Assembly: GCA_025357545.1 (NCBI GenBank)
Contig: JANXPB010000094.1
Coordinates: 1 to 35,898 of the forward strand
DNA length: 35,898 nucleotides
From: Holophagaceae bacterium
GTDB taxonomy: Bacteria; Acidobacteriota; Holophagae; Holophagales; Holophagaceae
Direction: 5' to 3'
Part shown: positions 31,482-35,898 of the stretch, in pieces
Layout: each line of letters opens with the position of its first letter
How positions within the stretch are numbered: the stretch's first letter is position 1
Program-made: the position numbers and the translations under genes
Notes under the pieces: generated by a model
Database searches by the model: none
What the model was told of the DNA's origin: nothing
Seen by the model: only the letters and a program-made list of their open reading frames with translations

Positions 31482-32186
31482 ATGAACCCTTCCACCCCCC
31501 CAGAGAACTGGGACCGGGCCTACCGCGAGGCGCCCGAGATCTTCGAGGCCTTCTCCCGGGCCGAGGATCCCGAGGGTCGGGTGGTCCGGAGCCTCCTGGC
31601 GCACGCCCCCCTCAGCGGCCGCACCGTGCTGGAACTGGGCTACGGAACCGGGCGCTACACCCGGGAATTGGCCCCTCAGTCGGGATGCTACCTGGGGGTT
31701 GAACCCAGCCCCACCCTGCACTCGCTCGCCCGCCGGGCCTGCGCCGGGCTGACTCCAACGCCCTTCCTGCTGCGGGCCCGCGGCCAGGCGCTGCCCCTGC
31801 GCGCCGCCAGCGTGGATGTGATGATCGCCGCGTGGGTGGTGGTCAACCTGCGCCCGGCAATCCGCGAAGCCGTTCAGCGAGAGGCTGCAAGGGTCCTCCG
31901 CCCCGGTCCGGGCCATGGCCTGTGGCTCATCGAGAACCACTGGAACAGCCAGTTCCAGCGCTGCCGGGGCCGGGGCGGGGAGGACGAAGCGCGCCTGCGG
32001 CACCTCATCGAAGTCGATGGCTTCCGGATGGTGGAGACCATCGCCACCAAGTTGCGCTTCCCCGATGCGGCCGAAGCGGAACGGGTGCTGGGCTATCTGT
32101 GCGGAGAGGCCCTGCTAGCCCGGCTGCGCCGCCGCCCCACCGCCACCCTGGAACACCGGGTCGTCCTGCTGCATCGACCCGTCTGA
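31482..32186 (+). CDS. class I SAM-dependent methyltransferase
   Basis: The 234-aa protein has a Rossmann methyltransferase fold. Motif I is VLELGYGTGRYTREL (about 49-63), the acidic residue after beta-2 is in GVEPSPTLHSL, motif II contains VDVMIAAWVVVNL, and VLRPGPGHGLWLIEN follows. It resembles the UbiE/Coq5 or small-molecule group; the substrate is unclear. Two ATG codons are close (31476, 31482); I use 31482 because AAGG is at normal distance (8 bases) only from that one. The 3' end overlaps the convergent radical SAM gene by 72 bp. It is probably in an operon with the ymdB-like gene. Confidence 0.83.
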   Translation: MNPSTPPENWDRAYREAPEIFEAFSRAEDPEGRVVRSLLAHAPLSGRTVLELGYGTGRYTRELAPQSGCYLGVEPSPTLHSLARRACAGLTPTPFLLRARGQALPLRAASVDVMIAAWVVVNLRPAIREAVQREAARVLRPGPGHGLWLIENHWNSQFQRCRGRGGEDEARLRHLIEVDGFRMVETIATKLRFPDAAEAERVLGYLCGEALLARLRRRPTATLEHRVVLLHRPV

Positions 32187-32939
32187 CCCCATGCGCAGGC
32201 GCCCCTGCTGGAACCAGAAGAATTCCACCGAGCTCGCGCGTTGCATATCATCCCGCTGGTAGACCGCGAAGGGCAGGCCAGCGGCCTTCAAAGCACGGCA
32301 GGCTCGCAAGTACTCGTCGCGGTCCACGGCCAAGGACTGGCCATTCACGGCCCCGCCCCGGCCCACGGGCAGGAAGCGGTACAGGTGCCAGGCATGCAGC
32401 TTCAACCCCGAGAGGCATTCCGCCGCCAGCCATTCGGCCAGGTCTTGCAGGCCGATGAGGTTGTCGCGGGTGACCACCGTCGACAGGGTGAACTCCCGTC
32501 CGGCCTCCACCAGGGTGCGGATGCGCGCCATGACCAGGCCATGGTGGCCACCCCCATCCAGCACCCGCAACCGCTCGTGCAGCTCCGGATCCAGGGATTC
32601 CAAAGGCAGGATGTAACGGTGGATGGCTGCGATGGTTTCAAAGCCCGGCGGCAGGTTCACCCCATTGGTGCAGACCTGGACCTGCAAGCCCAGGTCCGAG
32701 GCGAAACAGGCCAGTTTCTCCAGGTCGTGGGGCCAGAGGAGAGGCTCGCCGCCCCCCAGCACCACGCTGTCCACCCGGCCCTTCAGCGCACTGAGCAGGG
32801 CCGCAGCCTCATCGAAGGACATCACGGAGAAATCCGTCTCGCTGGCGCAGAACCGGCACCCCATGTCGCAGCGCGACGTAAGGAAAAACGAGGCGATGCG
32901 CTTGCGCGGATCCAACCTTTGGACATTGGGCAACTGCAT
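32115..32939 (-). CDS. radical SAM protein
   Basis: The 274-aa protein has the CxxxCxxC iron-sulfur motif of radical SAM enzymes (C24-DMG-C28-RF-C31). The GGEP motif is in SVVLGGGEPLLWP, and TNGVNLPPGF is also present. The layout is like the activase/MoaA-type superfamily with a short C-terminal part and no extra Cys cluster. It could modify a peptide or a small molecule; no precursor peptide gene was found next to it. There is no clear ribosome binding site. The 3' end overlaps the convergent methyltransferase gene. Confidence 0.85.
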   Translation of the reverse strand: MQLPNVQRLDPRKRIASFFLTSRCDMGCRFCASETDFSVMSFDEAAALLSALKGRVDSVVLGGGEPLLWPHDLEKLACFASDLGLQVQVCTNGVNLPPGFETIAAIHRYILPLESLDPELHERLRVLDGGGHHGLVMARIRTLVEAGREFTLSTVVTRDNLIGLQDLAEWLAAECLSGLKLHAWHLYRFLPVGRGGAVNGQSLAVDRDEYLRACRALKAAGLPFAVYQRDDMQRASSVEFFWFQQGRLRMGSDGSMQQDDPVFQGGGGAAAQPG

Positions 32940-33029
32940 GGGAAAACGCTAACAGGGGCCTGGTGATAAGTGCATCACGAACTGGCCGGATGCAGGGCCA
33001 TCCGGGGCCCGAGCCCCGCCTTGCCTCGG

Positions 33030-33989
33030 CTAGGGATTGTTCGCCAGGCGCCCTTGGATGAACTCTTCGGGCCGCTCCCACTGATCGCGGCTCTTCAGCC
33101 GGCGGCGGTTTTCCCGGCCCACATAGAAACGGCCCCGGTCCAGGTCCAGACGGGCTTCCGTCATGGCCCGCTCCAGGTTCTGCCGGCGCATGGGACCGCT
33201 GGGATGGGTGGCGAGATAGTCATCCAATCCATCCAGCACCGCGGCCACCGCCTCCCCCGGGAGGCTCCTCGGCGGGACTGCCTGCACTTCGCGCGCTGCG
33301 AACCGCCGGAACAGAGCTTCGCCAGCCTGGGGGTGGTAGCCGGCCGCGGCCGACAGCCCCATGCCCCAGCGGTCCGCTTCCAGTTCCTGCTCGTCGCGGT
33401 AGCCCTGCAGCATGAGCGCAGCACCCAGGGAGGCCAGAGCCCCCAGCGGCACACCACCCAATTTTTTCGCGTGCAGCTCGTATTGATAGCGGCCGATGCA
33501 GTGGCCCAGGTCCACATGGGCCAGCTCATGGCCCAGCACCGCCGCGGCTTCGGCTTCGGTTTGCAGAAAATCCAGCAGGGCGGTGGTAACGAAAAGCCTC
33601 CCGCCGGGCAGGGCAAAAGCATTGATCTGGGGGCACTCCACCAACTGTACGGTTACGTGGAAGCCCGGTCGGCGCAGCCCGCCCTTGGCAGCCAGCCGCG
33701 CTGCCACCAGGTTCAGCCATTGCGACGCCGCGCCTCGCTCCTGGGCCAGGGGGACAAGGTCGAACTGCCCGGCAAGCCGCGAGCCCAGGGCCGCTTCCTC
33801 CTCGATAGAAACCTGCGTGGTCATCAAGCCCACTTGGTTCACGGCGGCTTTCGCCTCAGTGGCCCGATCCAGGATGGGACGCAAGGAAATGGCCTGTTGG
33901 GGCGTGGCCCGATGGCCCACCACCCACATCACCGCCACCGTGGAAGCGGCGAGCAGCCCCAGCAGGATCAGCCGCAGTCCAGGTTTCAC
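33030..33989 (-). CDS. M48-family zinc metallopeptidase, membrane-anchored
   Basis: The 319-aa protein starts GTG with a membrane segment or signal (about 5-24, LRLILLGLLAASTVAVMWVV). The peptidase domain follows, with NAFALPGGRLFVTTALLDFL, HELAH (154-158) and the third zinc ligand Glu in QELEADRWGM. Members such as BepA and LoiP act on outer-membrane proteins in the periplasm. The C-terminal tail is DQWERPEEFIQGRL. It overlaps the DUF2339 gene by 4 bp (GTGA), so the two are co-translated. It may check the quality of the abundant barrel proteins, but that is only inferred. Confidence 0.88.
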   Translation of the reverse strand: MKPGLRLILLGLLAASTVAVMWVVGHRATPQQAISLRPILDRATEAKAAVNQVGLMTTQVSIEEEAALGSRLAGQFDLVPLAQERGAASQWLNLVAARLAAKGGLRRPGFHVTVQLVECPQINAFALPGGRLFVTTALLDFLQTEAEAAAVLGHELAHVDLGHCIGRYQYELHAKKLGGVPLGALASLGAALMLQGYRDEQELEADRWGMGLSAAAGYHPQAGEALFRRFAAREVQAVPPRSLPGEAVAAVLDGLDDYLATHPSGPMRRQNLERAMTEARLDLDRGRFYVGRENRRRLKSRDQWERPEEFIQGRLANNP

Positions 33990-35898
33990 AACAGGCGCTC
34001 CAGCCTGGCCTTGAACCGCGTGTAAAGGAAGGTCACGAGGATCAGGATGGCGCCCAGGGCCATGAAGGAGAGCCAGCGTGGCGCTCCACTGAGGCCCCGC
34101 AGATCGTAGACGAACAGCTTGAGGATGCAGAAGCTGAGGGCGCTCAGGCCCAGGAGCCGCGCGATGCGCTCTGCGACCAGGAAGCCGAGGCCGATCATGC
34201 CCAGTCCCGCGATGCTAAGGAAGATGGTCAGGTGCGTGCCGCTCAACTCCACCCAGATGGCCGCGAAGAGCAACACCGCCTGGGCCCAGAACCACGGCAG
34301 GCGCTGGCGGCCGGACATCAGGCCGTCATCCTCGGCGCCCTCGCTGCCCTCATCGCCCAGGTGCCGGCGGCGCAGCAACACGTACCCCGCCAGCAGCAGT
34401 GCGCAGGAGAACGGAATGGCCACCGCATTGGTGGAGAATCCGCCCGCCAGCGCGTCCCTGAAGGCCAGGTTGGTGCCGATGCCGCGCACCCCCACGGCCA
34501 CCCCTAGGATGGAGGCACAGCGCAGCCAGTCGGCCGCTTCCCGGCGCAGGCCCCAGAGCAGGGAGAGCAGCGCCTGTAGGGACCAGGCGACCACCACGTA
34601 AGCCCGCGGGAGTTCGTACAGCACCAGCAGCGCGAGCGCCAGCTGCATCCCGTAGAGATAGGCCGGGCGGGCCTTCACCATGGCTTCCGGCGCTGCTTCG
34701 GCATGGTGGGGAGCCCAGGAGAGATACACGTAGGCCAGCAATCCAAAAAAGGGCAGCGCCGTGAGCAGACGCAGGCTCAGGCCGCCGAGAGTGCCTTCCT
34801 GCAGGAGATTCACAAAGATGAAATGCAGGAAGGCTGACAGCATCCAAAGGTGTCCATGCGCCAACCAGGTCCAGGATTTCAAGGCCCTGCCCCGCTCCAG
34901 GAAGAGGACGCCCAGCAGCCCCCAGGCCAGGGCTACAAGCAGGTTTTTCTCATGGGCCAGAGCTTCGACCTTGATGAAGTAGCCCAAGGTCGCGCAGATC
35001 AGCAGCAGCAAGCCCGCGCCGAGGGGCACCGCGAGGCCGGTAGGCCCCATGAGGCCCGTCGCCCCGTTTTCATCCAGTTCGCGTCGTTGCAGCTGGTCCT
35101 GCGCTGCGAAAGCAAGGGCCACTGCCAGGAGAATGGACACCATCCGTTCCGGAAGGCCCAGGACCAATCCCTGCAGCGGCCAGCACACGGCGGCCACGGC
35201 GATGAAGCCCAGCAGCGTATAGATCAGCCCCAGGCAGAACTTGAAAGCCGTGCTCCGCAGGCGGAACCAGCCCAGGTAGCCAGCACCGATGAACATGAGG
35301 GTCGGCGCAATCCAGACCTTGGGGACTTCCAGAAAAATGAGCACCACCAGCAGCAGGTGGCCCAGGATTCCATAACCCGTGGCGAAGAGCCTCTGCCCGC
35401 GTTCGGACCATGCAGTGCGCGGCCAGGCCAATCTCAGGACGCCTTCGGCCCCGAGGGTGAAGGCCGTGGAGAGGCCCAACGACCGTAGGCGATGAGGAGC
35501 CAGGTGCTCTGCATTCGCGAGCAGGCCGAGGCCCATCAATGCCGTGAGGATTCCCGCCTCGACGCTCAGTTCTCCAAAGCCCAGCCAGAGCCCCGCCACC
35601 AGGAACACCAGCGCCGAACCCGCCAGGGCTGGCGTCTGCCAGGGCACCGCCAACTGGATCATCAGCACCGCTGCGAGGCTGATCAGCATGAGTACGCTCA
35701 GCAGCGCCGCAAAGGTGCGGACCCACTTCTCGCTGAACTCGGCGCAGCGCAAACCCCTGGCCAGACCGTAGCCCACCGCCAGGAGGGCGCAGCCCAACCC
35801 AGGAATCCAGGCCCGGGGCGTGGCGTGCACTTCCTCGGTAATGGCCAACAGCGCGATAAGGCCCACCAGGTTCAGCACGAAGCCCTGAAGCGTCAGAT
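33986..35898 (-). CDS. DUF2339 multi-pass membrane protein, 5' end outside the window
   Basis: The frame is open to the right-hand edge. A GTG at 35878 gives 630 aa, but DUF2339 proteins are often 800 aa or longer, so the start probably lies beyond. About 18 or more hydrophobic segments follow each other, with loops such as LDENGATGLMGPTG and PHHAEAAPEAMVKARP. The last part has ARLLGLSALSFCILKLFVYD and LSFMALGAILILVTFLYTRF, typical for the family's C-terminus. The function of DUF2339 is unknown. It is translationally coupled to the M48 peptidase gene. Confidence 0.8.
   Translation of the reverse strand, partial: LTLQGFVLNLVGLIALLAITEEVHATPRAWIPGLGCALLAVGYGLARGLRCAEFSEKWVRTFAALLSVLMLISLAAVLMIQLAVPWQTPALAGSALVFLVAGLWLGFGELSVEAGILTALMGLGLLANAEHLAPHRLRSLGLSTAFTLGAEGVLRLAWPRTAWSERGQRLFATGYGILGHLLLVVLIFLEVPKVWIAPTLMFIGAGYLGWFRLRSTAFKFCLGLIYTLLGFIAVAAVCWPLQGLVLGLPERMVSILLAVALAFAAQDQLQRRELDENGATGLMGPTGLAVPLGAGLLLLICATLGYFIKVEALAHEKNLLVALAWGLLGVLFLERGRALKSWTWLAHGHLWMLSAFLHFIFVNLLQEGTLGGLSLRLLTALPFFGLLAYVYLSWAPHHAEAAPEAMVKARPAYLYGMQLALALLVLYELPRAYVVVAWSLQALLSLLWGLRREAADWLRCASILGVAVGVRGIGTNLAFRDALAGGFSTNAVAIPFSCALLLAGYVLLRRRHLGDEGSEGAEDDGLMSGRQRLPWFWAQAVLLFAAIWVELSGTHLTIFLSIAGLGMIGLGFLVAERIARLLGLSALSFCILKLFVYDLRGLSGAPRWLSFMALGAILILVTFLYTRFKARLERLL

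Overview
The window comes from a GC-rich, Gram-negative bacterium with an outer membrane. Three very large TonB-dependent receptors with an N-terminal carboxypeptidase-regulatory (Oar-like) domain, an S55-type SpoIVB peptidase, LytS/LytTR signalling and many secreted barrel or propeller proteins are typical of Acidobacteriota, perhaps Holophagae (Geothrix/Holophaga-like). That placement is inferred from gene content, not from a phylogenetic marker.

Layout. 1-2.1 kb: the start of a gene leaving on the left, then a minus-strand pair of a GAF-GGDEF protein with a degenerate signature and nadC. 2.2-3.7 kb: dienelactone hydrolase and enoyl-CoA hydratase. 3.8-5.5 kb: a NarL-type two-component pair whose response regulator is frameshifted in a G6 run. 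5.65-7.35 kb: a cupin gene with an in-frame stop after its signal peptide, a secreted leucine-rich-repeat protein and a DUF962/Mpo1-like protein. 7.5-9.0 kb: a serine hydrolase fused to a PDZ domain, with two palindromes overlapping its promoter. 9.1-12.2 kb: an operon of two paralogous LytS-like kinases (the first with a damaged ATP site) and a LytTR regulator. 12.2-14.2 kb: mostly non-coding, holding two diverged same-orientation copies of a ~293-bp structured element around one small secreted-protein gene; the second copy is followed by an intrinsic terminator. 14.2-21.9 kb: one TonB receptor on the minus strand, then a barrel-receptor-barrel operon. 22.1-26.5 kb: a VOC protein, a secreted propeller protein and the S55 peptidase. 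26.7-29.9 kb: the third TonB receptor, with a strong terminator. 30.0-30.6 kb: a decaying MNT-HEPN toxin-antitoxin pair. 30.7-35.9 kb: YmdB-type phosphodiesterase, methyltransferase, radical SAM protein, M48 peptidase and a DUF2339 membrane protein that runs off the window.

Main themes are outer-membrane uptake and secretion, signal transduction, and several genes in visible decay: three loci carry a frameshift or nonsense change. The best candidate for something undescribed is the duplicated structured element at 12.2 and 13.7 kb. Its two copies align almost without gaps, its hairpin stem shows compensatory base changes, and the copies differ by 2 nt in the core, which argues against a conserved protein. 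The twin-palindrome operator at 7.56 kb is the second.
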